A DNA stretch of 64,000 nt from Calidihabitans tengchongensis (lineage in GTDB: Bacteria; Sysuimicrobiota; Sysuimicrobiia; Sysuimicrobiales; Kaftiobacteriaceae): assembly GCA_031459615.1 (NCBI GenBank), contig JAVKIE010000006.1, positions 136,259 to 200,258 of the forward strand, in the 5' to 3' direction. The translations under genes and the position numbers were made by a program. Below, piece after piece: positions 41,007 through 49,182 of this stretch (the first letter of the stretch is position 1; every line of letters begins with the position of its first letter). Below the pieces are notes generated by a model that was not told the origin of the DNA, searched no databases, and worked only from the letters and a program-made list of their open reading frames with translations.

Positions 41007-41882
41007 ATGTGGACGTTTCTCCAGTACCTGACCGTGGGGCTGGCCGCCGGCAGCCTGTACGCCCTGGTGGCCCTGGGCATCGTGCTGCTGTACCGCACCT
41101 CCCGGGTGCTGAACTTCGCCCACGGCGACCTGGCCACGTTCGCCACCTTCATCGCCTTTACCCTGCTGTCTGCGGGCCAGCCGTTCGGCGTAGCCGCCCT
41201 GACTGCGGGGATCGCTGCCGCGGCCCTGGGAGCGGGCCTGTACTACGGGATCCTCCGGCCGGCGCGGGACACCACCTTGCTGGGCCAGGTGGTGATCACC
41301 CTCGGATGCGCCCTGGTCCTCAACGGGCTGGCCACGCGCCTGTGGGGCGCCGACACCAAGGTGTTCCCGTTTCCCCTCTCCGACACCCGGGTGTACCGCC
41401 TGGGTCAGGTGGTGGTCAGCCAGATCAGCGCCGTCAGCGCCGCCGCCAGCCTGGTCCTGATGGGGATGCTGTACCTGCTGGTGCAGCGCACCCGATGGGG
41501 GCTGGCCGTCCGGGCGGTCTCCCAGAACCTGCCCGCCGCCCAGGTCCTGGGCATTCCCGCCCGCCGGCTGCTGGCGGCCACCTGGGCGCTGTCGGCTGTC
41601 CTGGGAGCGGCGGCGGGGCTGCTGCTGGCACCGGCCCTGCTGCTGGACCCGTTCCTCATGCTCGATCCGTTCCTCAAGGGGTTTGCGGCGGCGGTCCTGG
41701 GCGGGATGGACAGCCCGCCGGGGGCGGTGGCGGGCGGTCTGACGCTGGGGGTGGTCGAGGCGCTCTTCGGCGGGTATGTGTCGGTGCGCTTTCGGACCAC
41801 CCTGGCGTTTGCCATCATCGTGGCGGTCCTCGTCGTCCGCCCCCAGGGCCTCCTGGGGCGGGAGTTCCGCCGCCGGGCCTGA
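41007..41882 (+). CDS. livH: Branched-chain amino acid ABC permease LivH
   Basis: A 291-residue permease with eight or nine helices. It opens with the LivH signature LTVGLAAGSLYALVALGIVLLYRTSRVLNFAHGD and carries the coupling loop TRWGLAVRAVSQNLPAAQVLGI near residue 165. It forms the channel with LivM. No strong ribosome site precedes the ATG at 41007, where the repeat element ends, so translation may depend on the upstream gene or on the repeat structure. Confidence 0.92.
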   Translation: MWTFLQYLTVGLAAGSLYALVALGIVLLYRTSRVLNFAHGDLATFATFIAFTLLSAGQPFGVAALTAGIAAAALGAGLYYGILRPARDTTLLGQVVITLGCALVLNGLATRLWGADTKVFPFPLSDTRVYRLGQVVVSQISAVSAAASLVLMGMLYLLVQRTRWGLAVRAVSQNLPAAQVLGIPARRLLAATWALSAVLGAAAGLLLAPALLLDPFLMLDPFLKGFAAAVLGGMDSPPGAVAGGLTLGVVEALFGGYVSVRFRTTLAFAIIVAVLVVRPQGLLGREFRRRA

Positions 41883-41970
41883 CCTCCCCGTACGGACCTG
41901 ACGGCAGGGACCGGGCGGGGAAGGGGGTAATGGGTGAGTCGGCAACTACCAGGGAGCGAGGGAGGGTGCC

Positions 41971-43155
41971 ATGGGGAGGAGAGCGCTGAGGGCAGGGGTA
42001 GTGCTGCTGGCGGTTCTGGCCGTCGGCGCCGGGCCGGCGGTGACCCAGGAGCGGGGCGTCACCCCCACCGAGGTCGTCATCGGCACGTCGCAGCCGCTGT
42101 CGGGACCGGCGGCGTTCTGGGGCGTCCCCGTCACCGGAGGGATGGAGGCGTATCTGCGCCTGGTCAACGACGCCGGAGGCATCCACGGGCGCCGCATCCG
42201 GCTGGTGGCGCTGGATGACTCCTACCTGCCGCCCCGGGCCGTCGCCAACGTCCGGGAGCTGGTGGAGCGCCACGGGGTCTTCGCCATCGTGGGGCTGCTG
42301 GGATCGGCCAACGCCTTCGCCGTGCGGGACTACCTGGTCCAGCAGGGCGTCATCTGGATCAACCCGCTGGCCGACGCCACCATCTGGGCGGGATTCCGCG
42401 GCACGCGGTACCTGTTCGTCACCTACGTGAGCTACGTGGACGAGGGCCGTCTGCTGACTGAATACGTGGCCAAGAGCCTGGGCAAGAAGGCGTTCGCGGT
42501 CTTCTACCAGAACGACCTGTTCGGCCAGAAGGGATTGCTGGGCGTCAAGCGCGGGGCCGCCGCCACCGGCGCCCGGGTGGTGGCGACGGTCCCCTACGAG
42601 CTGACCGACCGGGACTTCAGCGGGCACGCGCTGCGGCTGCGCCAGTCGGGCGCCGACGCGGTGGTGATCTACGCCAACCCCACCGCTGGCGCCCTGGTGG
42701 TCCGGGAGATGGCCAAGATCGGCTACCAGCCCCAGCTGGCGGCCACCTCCGCCCTGGCCGACCCGGCCATGTTCGCCCTGGCCGGCGAGACGTGGAACAA
42801 TGTCATCCTGGCCGCCTACTTCCCCCTGCCGGGCACCGACCGCAAGGTGGATGAGGTGCTGGCCAACATCACCCGGATCAACCCCGCCCTGGCCCGCAAC
42901 CCGTTCAACGCCGTGGGGGGCGTCTCGTTCATCGAGCCCTTCCTGGAAGGGCTGCGCCGGGCCGGGCCGACCCTCACCCGGGAAAGTTTCGTGGCGGCCA
43001 TGGAGACCATCCGCAACTGGGACGGCGAGGTGGTGCGGGGCGTGACCTTCGGTCCCGGCCGCCGCCACGGCGTGACCCGCATCTACATCATCCGGTCCGA
43101 AGCCGGTCAGTACCGGCGCCTGACGCCGGATATCGAATACCCGCCGGGCTTCTGA
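41971..43155 (+). CDS. livK: ABC substrate-binding protein, branched-chain amino acid family (LivK)
   Basis: A 394-residue periplasmic binding protein. Residues 1-26 form a signal peptide (VVLLAVLAVGAGPAVTQ). The mature protein starts with VVIGTSQPLSGPAAFWG and continues with GGIHGRRIRLVALDDSYLPP and FAVFYQNDLFGQKG, typical of the amino acid/urea/short amide binding group. Good Shine-Dalgarno (GAGGGAGG) before the ATG at 41971. The ligand may be a branched-chain amino acid or a related small molecule such as an amide or carboxylate. Confidence 0.93.
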   Translation: MGRRALRAGVVLLAVLAVGAGPAVTQERGVTPTEVVIGTSQPLSGPAAFWGVPVTGGMEAYLRLVNDAGGIHGRRIRLVALDDSYLPPRAVANVRELVERHGVFAIVGLLGSANAFAVRDYLVQQGVIWINPLADATIWAGFRGTRYLFVTYVSYVDEGRLLTEYVAKSLGKKAFAVFYQNDLFGQKGLLGVKRGAAATGARVVATVPYELTDRDFSGHALRLRQSGADAVVIYANPTAGALVVREMAKIGYQPQLAATSALADPAMFALAGETWNNVILAAYFPLPGTDRKVDEVLANITRINPALARNPFNAVGGVSFIEPFLEGLRRAGPTLTRESFVAAMETIRNWDGEVVRGVTFGPGRRHGVTRIYIIRSEAGQYRRLTPDIEYPPGF

Positions 43156-43229
43156 CCGGAGGGGGTGACCGAGAGATCGCCCGGGAACCGTCGTCGGTCA
43201 GCCCGTGGGCGCCGGGGCCGGCGGAGCCG

Positions 43230-43991
43230 TTGCTGGACGTCCGGGGCGTGGGGATCGCCTTCGGCGGAGTGGTGGCCCTCGCCGACGTGGACCTGCAGGT
43301 GCCGGCCGGCAGCCTGATCTCGGTCATCGGGCCCAACGGGGCCGGCAAGACCACCCTGTTCAACTGCATCTGCGGCCAGTACCGGCCCGACCGCGGGCGT
43401 ATCCGCTTTGCCGGGGTGGACCTGGTGGGCCGCCGGCCCGACCGGATCGCGCGGCTGGGCATCGCCCGCACCTTCCAGAACGTGGAGCTGTTTGCGCGGA
43501 TGACGGTCCTGGACAACCTCCTGCTGGGCCGCCACCGCCACGTGCGGGCGGGGCTGCTGGACGCCGCGCTGGCGACCCCGGCCTGGCGGCGGGAGGAGGT
43601 CCGCCACCGGGAGCGGGTGGAACGGGTGCTGGACTTTCTGGACCTGCAGGCGGTGCGGGACCGCCGGGTGGGCGACCTGCCTCCGGGCCGCCAGCGCCTG
43701 GTGGAGCTGGGGCGGGCGCTGGCCAGCGAGCCCCGGCTGCTGCTGCTGGACGAACCGTCGGCGGGCATGACCGCCGACGAGAAGGCGGACCTGGTGTTCC
43801 GGATCCGCGACATCCGCGACGAGATGGGCATCACCGTCATCCTGGTGGAGCACGACCTGCGCCTGGTGATGGGCATCTCCGACTGGATCGCCGTCCTCGA
43901 CCACGGCGTCAAGATCGCCGAGGGGCGCCCGGCGGACGTGCAGGCCCACCCCGAGGTGATCCGGGCGTACCTGGGCACGGGCGCGGCGTGA
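43230..43991 (+). CDS. livG: Branched-chain amino acid ABC ATPase LivG
   Basis: A 253-residue ATPase. Walker A GPNGAGKTTLFNCICGQ lies near residue 35, LGIARTFQNVELF is the Q-loop area, and Walker B is RLLLLDEPSAGMT. The signature motif reads LPPGRQRLVELGRAL where most LivG proteins have LPYGQQRRLEIARAL, so it lacks the usual Gly-Gln pair. TTG at 43230 is the only supported start; GTG codons upstream are in other frames. It works with LivF to power LivHM. Confidence 0.9.
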   Translation: MLDVRGVGIAFGGVVALADVDLQVPAGSLISVIGPNGAGKTTLFNCICGQYRPDRGRIRFAGVDLVGRRPDRIARLGIARTFQNVELFARMTVLDNLLLGRHRHVRAGLLDAALATPAWRREEVRHRERVERVLDFLDLQAVRDRRVGDLPPGRQRLVELGRALASEPRLLLLDEPSAGMTADEKADLVFRIRDIRDEMGITVILVEHDLRLVMGISDWIAVLDHGVKIAEGRPADVQAHPEVIRAYLGTGAA

Positions 43992-44033
43992 GGTGGGCTC
44001 CCGGGACGGCGTGACGCCATCGTCGGAACGCGC

Positions 44034-44807
44034 GTGGAACCTCTGCTGCGGGTGTCCAACGTCGAAACTGCCTACTACGGGCGCCTGACGGTGCTGCGGG
44101 GCGTGTCCCTGGCCGTGCCGCCGGGGCAGATCGTGGCGATCCTCGGCGGCAACGGCGCGGGCAAGACCACCCTGCTGCGCACCATCAGCGGCCTCATCCC
44201 CGGCCAGCCGGCCAAAGGACAGATCGAGTTCGACGGGCGGCGGATCACCGGGTGGGAACCCGAAGAGATCGCCCGCCTGGGGATCGGCCACGTCCCGGAG
44301 GGGCGGGGCCTGTTCCCCGAACTCACCGTGGAGGAGAACCTCCTGCTCGGCGGGTGGATCCGTCCCCGGACAGACCGCGCCCGGTGGGAGAGGGTCCTGG
44401 CGCTGTTTCCGGCGCTGGCCGACCGCCGCCGCCAGCTGGCCGGCACCCTGTCGGGTGGGGAGCAGCAGATGCTGGCCATCGCCCGGGCGCTGCTGATGCA
44501 GCCCCGGCTGCTGATGCTGGACGAGCCGTCGCTGGGGCTGGCCCCCCTGGTGGTCCGGGAGGTGTTCGTGGCCATCGAGGCCATCAACCGGGACGGGATG
44601 ACCATCCTGCTGGTCGAGCAGAACGCCCGCATGGCCCTGGAGGTCGCCCACTACGGCTACGTGCTGGAGGGCGGGCGGGTGGTCCTGGAGGGCCCGGCCG
44701 ACGACCTGCGGGAGAACCCCAACGTGCAGGAGCTGTACCTGGGGATCTCGCGGGAGGAGTCGGTCAAGGGCTACCGCCGGTACAAGGTCCGGCGGCGGTG
44801 GGCCTGA
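44034..44807 (+). CDS. livF: Branched-chain amino acid ABC ATPase LivF
   Basis: A 257-residue ATPase. Walker A GGNGAGKTTLLRTISGL lies near residue 38, the LivF-type GIGHVPEGRGLFPELTVEENL near 83, an intact LSGGEQQMLAIARAL and Walker B LLMLDEPSLGLAP. It ends with a basic tail (KGYRRYKVRRRWA) longer than usual. The start is GTG at 44034, 42 nt after livG. It is the last gene of livM-H-K-G-F. Confidence 0.93.
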   Translation: MEPLLRVSNVETAYYGRLTVLRGVSLAVPPGQIVAILGGNGAGKTTLLRTISGLIPGQPAKGQIEFDGRRITGWEPEEIARLGIGHVPEGRGLFPELTVEENLLLGGWIRPRTDRARWERVLALFPALADRRRQLAGTLSGGEQQMLAIARALLMQPRLLMLDEPSLGLAPLVVREVFVAIEAINRDGMTILLVEQNARMALEVAHYGYVLEGGRVVLEGPADDLRENPNVQELYLGISREESVKGYRRYKVRRRWA

Positions 44808-44813
44808 CGGCCG

Positions 44814-46643
44814 TCACTCCGCGTACAGCCCCGCGATCACGTCGGCGTACTTCTCCATGATCGTCTTGCGCTTGACCTTCATGGTCGGGGTCACCTCGCC
44901 GTCCTCCTGGTACAGGCGTTTGGGCAGCAGGGCGAAGCGGCGTACCTGCTCGGGTGAGGAGAGGGTACGGTTCACCGCGTCCACCTCGGCGGCGATCAGC
45001 CGGCGCACCTCGGGGCTGCGGGTGAGGTCGGCGAAGGTGGTGAAGGGAATGCGGCGGTCCTGGGCCCACCGGGACACGGTCTCCTCGTCGATGACGATCA
45101 GGGCCACCAGGTACTTCCGGCCGTCGCCGATGACCACCGCGTCGGCGATGTAGGGGCTGAATTTCAGCTTGTTCTCGATGTACTGGGGGGCGATGTTCTT
45201 CCCGTAGGCGTTGATGAAGATGTCCTTCTTGCGGTCGGTGAGGACCAGGTTGCCGTCGGGGTCCAGGTAGCCCACGTCGCCGGTATGCAGCCACCCGCCC
45301 TCCAGGGTCCGGGCGGTCAGCTCCGGGTCCCGGAAGTAGCCGGCGAAGACATGGGGCCCCCGCAGGAGGATCTCCCCGTCGGAGGCGATGCGCAGCTCCA
45401 CCCCCGGCACGGGCTTGCCCTTGGTGCCCAGCCGCACATCGCCCACGGGGTGCACGGTGCCCACCGCCGTGCTTTCGGTCTGGGCGTAGATCTCGCGGAT
45501 CTGCAGGCCGATGCTCCAGAAGAAGCGCAGCACGTCCGGCGAGACCGGCGCCGCCGAGCACAGGGCCACCCGCACCCGGTCCAGCCCCAGCCGGTGCCGC
45601 AGCGGCCGCAGGACCGCCGCCTGGGCTACCCGGTAGGCGAGGCGGAGAGGAAGCGACGGCCGCCGCCGGTCCAGACACGCCTGGGCGTAGCGCCGCCCCA
45701 CCGCCACCGCAGCGGCGAACGCCGCCCGCTTGGGCCAGTCGGCGTCGGCCACCAGTAGGACCACGCCCGCGTGCAGCTTCTCCCAGATGCGGGGCACGGC
45801 GAAGAAGATGGTGGGCCGCACCTCGCGCAGGTTCTGGGGGACTGTGTCCAGGTTCTCGGCGAAGTTGACCGTGTACCCCGCATACACGGCCGCGAACACC
45901 GACAGGGACCGCTCGGCGATGTGGGCCAGGGGGAGGTACGAGAGCACCTCATCGTGGGTCCCGCCGGGGAAGACGTGCCGCAGGTTGGCCTCCTGGGCCC
46001 ACAGGATGTTGCCGTGGGTGATCATGGCCCCCTTGGGCGGCCCGGTGGTCCCCGAGGTGTACAGCAGCAGGGCCACGTCCGACGGCTGAAGGGCCTCCAG
46101 GCGGTCGTCCAGGGCGCGGGGGGCCGAGGCCGCGTGGGCCCGCCCCTGCTCCAGGAAGTCGTCAAAGAAGGTCACCAGGGGATCGGAGAATCCCCGCAGC
46201 CCCTCCCGGTCCATCACCACCACGCGCTCCAGGCGCGGCAGCTGCGGGCGCACCTCCAGCACCTTGTCCAGCTGCTCCTCGTTCTCCACGATGGCCACCC
46301 GGCAGCCGGCGTGGTCGAGGATGTAGTGCACCTGCTCGGGGCTGCTGGTGGGATAGATGCCGACGGTGACGGCGCCGGCGGACTGGATGCCCAGGTCGCT
46401 GTACAGCCACTCGGGGCGGTTTTCGCCCAGGACGGCCACCGGCTCGCCCCGCTGCACGCCCAGGGAGAGCAGGGCATGGGCCACCCAGCGGACGTTGCGG
46501 GCGTACTCCTCCCAGCTGACCCGCCGCCAGATCCCCAGCTCCTTGCGGCGCAGGGCCACCCGCGGCCCCAGGCGCGCGGCCTGCCGGAAGAACAGCTCCG
46601 GCACCGACCGGACCTCCGGGCGCACCGCGGTCAGGACGGCCAT
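44814..46643 (-). CDS. AMP-dependent long-chain acyl-CoA synthetase, FAA1-type
   Basis: A 609-residue ANL enzyme of the eukaryote-like long-chain class (COG1022). The ATP motif LLLYTSGTTGPPKGAMITH lies near residue 193, with SYLPLAHIAERS and FFAVPRIWEKLHAG typical of this class, then IYAQTESTAVG and WLHTGDVGYLDPDGNLVLTDRKKD. The catalytic Lys lies in the PTMKVKRK stretch near the end. It converges on livF with 6 nt between stops. It is a second acyl activator besides FadD, perhaps for different chain lengths. Confidence 0.92.
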   Translation of the reverse strand: MAVLTAVRPEVRSVPELFFRQAARLGPRVALRRKELGIWRRVSWEEYARNVRWVAHALLSLGVQRGEPVAVLGENRPEWLYSDLGIQSAGAVTVGIYPTSSPEQVHYILDHAGCRVAIVENEEQLDKVLEVRPQLPRLERVVVMDREGLRGFSDPLVTFFDDFLEQGRAHAASAPRALDDRLEALQPSDVALLLYTSGTTGPPKGAMITHGNILWAQEANLRHVFPGGTHDEVLSYLPLAHIAERSLSVFAAVYAGYTVNFAENLDTVPQNLREVRPTIFFAVPRIWEKLHAGVVLLVADADWPKRAAFAAAVAVGRRYAQACLDRRRPSLPLRLAYRVAQAAVLRPLRHRLGLDRVRVALCSAAPVSPDVLRFFWSIGLQIREIYAQTESTAVGTVHPVGDVRLGTKGKPVPGVELRIASDGEILLRGPHVFAGYFRDPELTARTLEGGWLHTGDVGYLDPDGNLVLTDRKKDIFINAYGKNIAPQYIENKLKFSPYIADAVVIGDGRKYLVALIVIDEETVSRWAQDRRIPFTTFADLTRSPEVRRLIAAEVDAVNRTLSSPEQVRRFALLPKRLYQEDGEVTPTMKVKRKTIMEKYADVIAGLYAE

Positions 46644-46782
46644 GGTGAGGACGGACTACGCCGCCCCCGGCGCCCGGTCCTCCGTGGCCGGCAGGTGGGG
46701 GTGATGGGGCCTGAGGCCTGCGTCCCGGGCCGCCCGCCACGCCGGCAGGGATCGCGGCACGCGACGGGAAAGCACTCGGCAG

Positions 46783-47820
46783 ATGCGCCTGCACCGCATC
46801 GAACTGCCCACGCCGTTTCCGGTGGGACCCGTCAACGCCTACCTCCTGGCCGGCGAGCCCCTCACCCTCGTGGACGCCGGCCCCCGCACCCCCCAGGCCC
46901 AGGCGNNNNNNNNNNNNNNNNNNNNNNNNNNNNNNNNNNNNNNNNNNNNNNNNNNNNNNNNNNNNNNNNNNNNNNNNNNNNNNNNNNNNNNNNNNNNNNN
47001 NNNGGCGCTGGAGGCCGGCGTGGCCCGGGCCGGCCACCGGCTGGAGGAGATCCGCCGGGTGGTGCTCACCCACGGCCACACCGACCACGCGGGTAACGCC
47101 GCCTGGGTGGCACAGCGCAGCGGCGCCGCCGTCTACGCGCACCCCGCCGACCGGCCCAAGGTCTCCGGCCAGCGGTGGGCGCTGGAGCACCTGCGGGCCT
47201 TTGTCGTCCAGGCCGGCCTGCCCCCTTCGGCCCTGGAGGCGTTCGCCGAGCGCCTGGGCGCGCTGCGCCAGTACCACGAGCCCGTACCCGAGCTTCAGCC
47301 GCTGGACGACGGACAGTCGCTGGCCCTGGACGGCGAGCGGCTGCGGGTCCTGCACACCCCGGGCCACTCCCACGGGCACGTCTGCCTGTACCACGAAGAC
47401 GGCGTGTTGATCGCCGGCGACCTGCTGCTGGCGGACATCAGCCCCAATCCGGTGGTGGAGTTCGGCCCCGACGGCCGCCGGCTGCCGACCCTGCCCCTGT
47501 ACCTGCAGTCGCTGCGGCGGGTGTTGCTGCTGAACTGCGACGTGGCCCACCCCGGCCACGGTCCCGCGCTGGACAATCCCAACGCACGCATCCGCGAGCT
47601 GATCGCCCACCACGACCAGCGCAAGGAGCGCGTGGCCGCCCTCCTGCGCGGGGGAGCGCGGACATTGGCGGAGCTGTGCCGGGAGCTGTATCCGGACGTG
47701 GACGAGGCCTCCCTGATCCTCGCCCTCTCCGAGGTGGTCGGCCACCTGGACCTGCTGGCCGAGGAGAAGCGCCTGGCCAGCACCCGCCGCAAGGGCGTGA
47801 TCGTCTACAGGCTCAAATGA
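46783..47820 (+). CDS. Metallo-beta-lactamase-fold hydrolase with C-terminal winged helix (contains N gap)
   Basis: An MBL-fold enzyme similar to RNase Z/glyoxalase II-like hydrolases. The zinc motif THGHTDHAGN is clear, with HTPGHSHGH, GVLIAGDLLL and HPGHGPALDNP supplying further ligands. A winged-helix tail (RTLAELCRELYPDVDEASLILALSEVVGHL) covers the last 85 residues, as in LACTB2-like proteins. The N run at 46906-47003 sits between PQAQA and ALEAGV; joining the flanks over their shared GGCG restores a normal-length protein of about 312 residues. Substrate unknown. Confidence 0.87.
   Translation: MRLHRIELPTPFPVGPVNAYLLAGEPLTLVDAGPRTPQAQAXXXXXXXXXXXXXXXXXXXXXXXXXXXXXXXXXALEAGVARAGHRLEEIRRVVLTHGHTDHAGNAAWVAQRSGAAVYAHPADRPKVSGQRWALEHLRAFVVQAGLPPSALEAFAERLGALRQYHEPVPELQPLDDGQSLALDGERLRVLHTPGHSHGHVCLYHEDGVLIAGDLLLADISPNPVVEFGPDGRRLPTLPLYLQSLRRVLLLNCDVAHPGHGPALDNPNARIRELIAHHDQRKERVAALLRGGARTLAELCRELYPDVDEASLILALSEVVGHLDLLAEEKRLASTRRKGVIVYRLK
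46906..47003. other. Assembly gap (98 N)
   Basis: N run inside the MBL gene. Both flanks share GGCG, and fusing them keeps the frame and gives the spacing expected for the fold, so probably nothing is missing. Confidence 0.9.
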
Positions 47821-47823
47821 GCA

Positions 47824-48151
47824 AGAGGGGCAATATCAATCTTCTCAATCCTCTCGATCTGCGCAATCTGCACGATCTTCCCCATTTGCGGAGATTGCAC
47901 AGATTGCGCGGATTGCGCAGACCGGAGAGGGAAGAGGGGCAATATCAATCTTCCCAATCCCCTCGATCTGGGCAATCTGCACGATCTTCCCCAATTGCGG
48001 AGATTGCACAGATTGCGCGGATTGCGCAGATCGGAGAGGGGAAAGGGGCGATATCAATCTTCTCAATCCCCTCGATCCGGGCAATCTGCACGATCTTCCC
48101 AATTTGCGGAGATCGCGCAGATTGCGCAGATTGCGAAGATTGGAAGCAGGT
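47824..48151. repeat. Three 109-bp tandem hairpin repeats
   Basis: Units begin at about 47831, 47940 and 48049 with the same order: GGGGCAATATCAATCTTC, CTCGATCTGCGCAATCTG, CACGATCTTCCC, TTGCGGAGATTGC, CAGATTGCGCGGATTGCGCA. Each unit can fold into a long hairpin (TCTGCGCAATC pairs with GATTGCGCAGA, then CAGATT with AATCTG). Units differ at several positions. Together they fill the 357-nt space between the MBL gene and fabH; no gene is visible there. Confidence 0.9.
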
Positions 48152-48177
48152 TCGTCCGCCCCTGAGGGGGAATTCGT

Positions 48178-49176
48178 GTGGGCGTGGACGCCGTCCGCGC
48201 GGCGGTCCTGGGGCTGGGCACGTACGTGCCCCCCCGGGTCCTGACCAACGACGACCTGGCCCGGCTGGTGGACACCAGCGACGAGTGGATCACCACCCGC
48301 ACCGGCATCCGCCGCCGCCACATCGCCGACCCCGACCAGGCCACGTCCGACCTCGCCCTGCCCGCCGCCCGCTCCGCCCTGGAAGCCGCGGGAGTTCCCG
48401 CGGAAGAACTGGACCTCGTTCTGGTCGGCACGGCCACGCCCGACATGCTGTTCCCCGCCACCGCCTGCCTGCTCCAGGACCGCCTGGGGGCGCGGCGGGC
48501 CGGAGCGTTCGACCTGCTGGCCGCCTGCAGCAGTTTCGTCTACGGGCTCATCTCCGCGAGCCAGCTCATCCAGGCCGGACTGGTGCGGTACGCGCTGGTG
48601 GTGGGGGCGGAAACTCTCAGCCGCCTGATCGACTGGGAGGACCGGCGGACCTGCGTCCTGATCGGGGACGGCGCCGGCGCCGCCGTCCTGGGTCCGTCGC
48701 GCAGCGGCGCCGGCATCTCCAGCGGCGTCCTCGGCGCCGACGGGTCCGCCGGGGAGGTCCTCAAGGTGCCCGCGGGAGGGTCACGGCTGCCGGTCACCGC
48801 CGAGGTGATCGAGCGCCGGCTGCACCGCGCCTACATGGATGGCCAGGCGGTCTTCAGGCTGGCGGTGCGGACGGTGCCGCCCCTGGTGCAGGAGGCGGTG
48901 CGCCGCGCCGGGTGGACGCTGCAGGACGTCGACCTGATCGTCCCCCACCAGGCCAATGCGCGCATCATCGAGGCCACGGCCGCCCAGCTGGGGCTGCCGA
49001 TGGAGAAATTCGTGGTGAACATCCAGGAGTATGGCAACACGTCGGCGGCCAGCGTGCCGCTGGCCCTGGACGAGGCCGTGCGCTCAGGCCGCATCCGCGA
49101 CGGCAGCCGCCTGGTTCTGGCCGCCTTCGGCGGCGGCTTCACCTACGCCGCCTGCACCCTCGTGTGGGGCCGCTGA
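48178..49176 (+). CDS. fabH: Beta-ketoacyl-ACP synthase III (FabH)
   Basis: A 332-residue ketosynthase that starts fatty acid chains from acyl-CoA and malonyl-ACP. The catalytic triad is Cys117 (LAACSSF), His257 (HQAN) and Asn287 (YGNTSAAS). The N-terminus VLGLGTYVPPRVLTNDDL and TSDEWITTRTGIRRRH are typical. The start is GTG at 48178, with AGGGGG upstream at the end of the tandem repeats. With branched-chain acyl-CoA made available by KorAB and the Liv system it could prime branched fatty acids; that link is inference. Confidence 0.94.
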   Translation: MGVDAVRAAVLGLGTYVPPRVLTNDDLARLVDTSDEWITTRTGIRRRHIADPDQATSDLALPAARSALEAAGVPAEELDLVLVGTATPDMLFPATACLLQDRLGARRAGAFDLLAACSSFVYGLISASQLIQAGLVRYALVVGAETLSRLIDWEDRRTCVLIGDGAGAAVLGPSRSGAGISSGVLGADGSAGEVLKVPAGGSRLPVTAEVIERRLHRAYMDGQAVFRLAVRTVPPLVQEAVRRAGWTLQDVDLIVPHQANARIIEATAAQLGLPMEKFVVNIQEYGNTSAASVPLALDEAVRSGRIRDGSRLVLAAFGGGFTYAACTLVWGR

Positions 49177-49182
49177 CCTCCT

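Noticed and set aside
47824..48151. CRISPR array
   Set aside because: The period is 109 bp, the units are similar over their whole length, and there are no unique spacers or cas genes.
48000..48200. Leucine-rich repeat protein from NLRNLRDLRNL-type translations
   Set aside because: The periodic peptide comes from 9-bp DNA modules read in any frame; there is no start signal.
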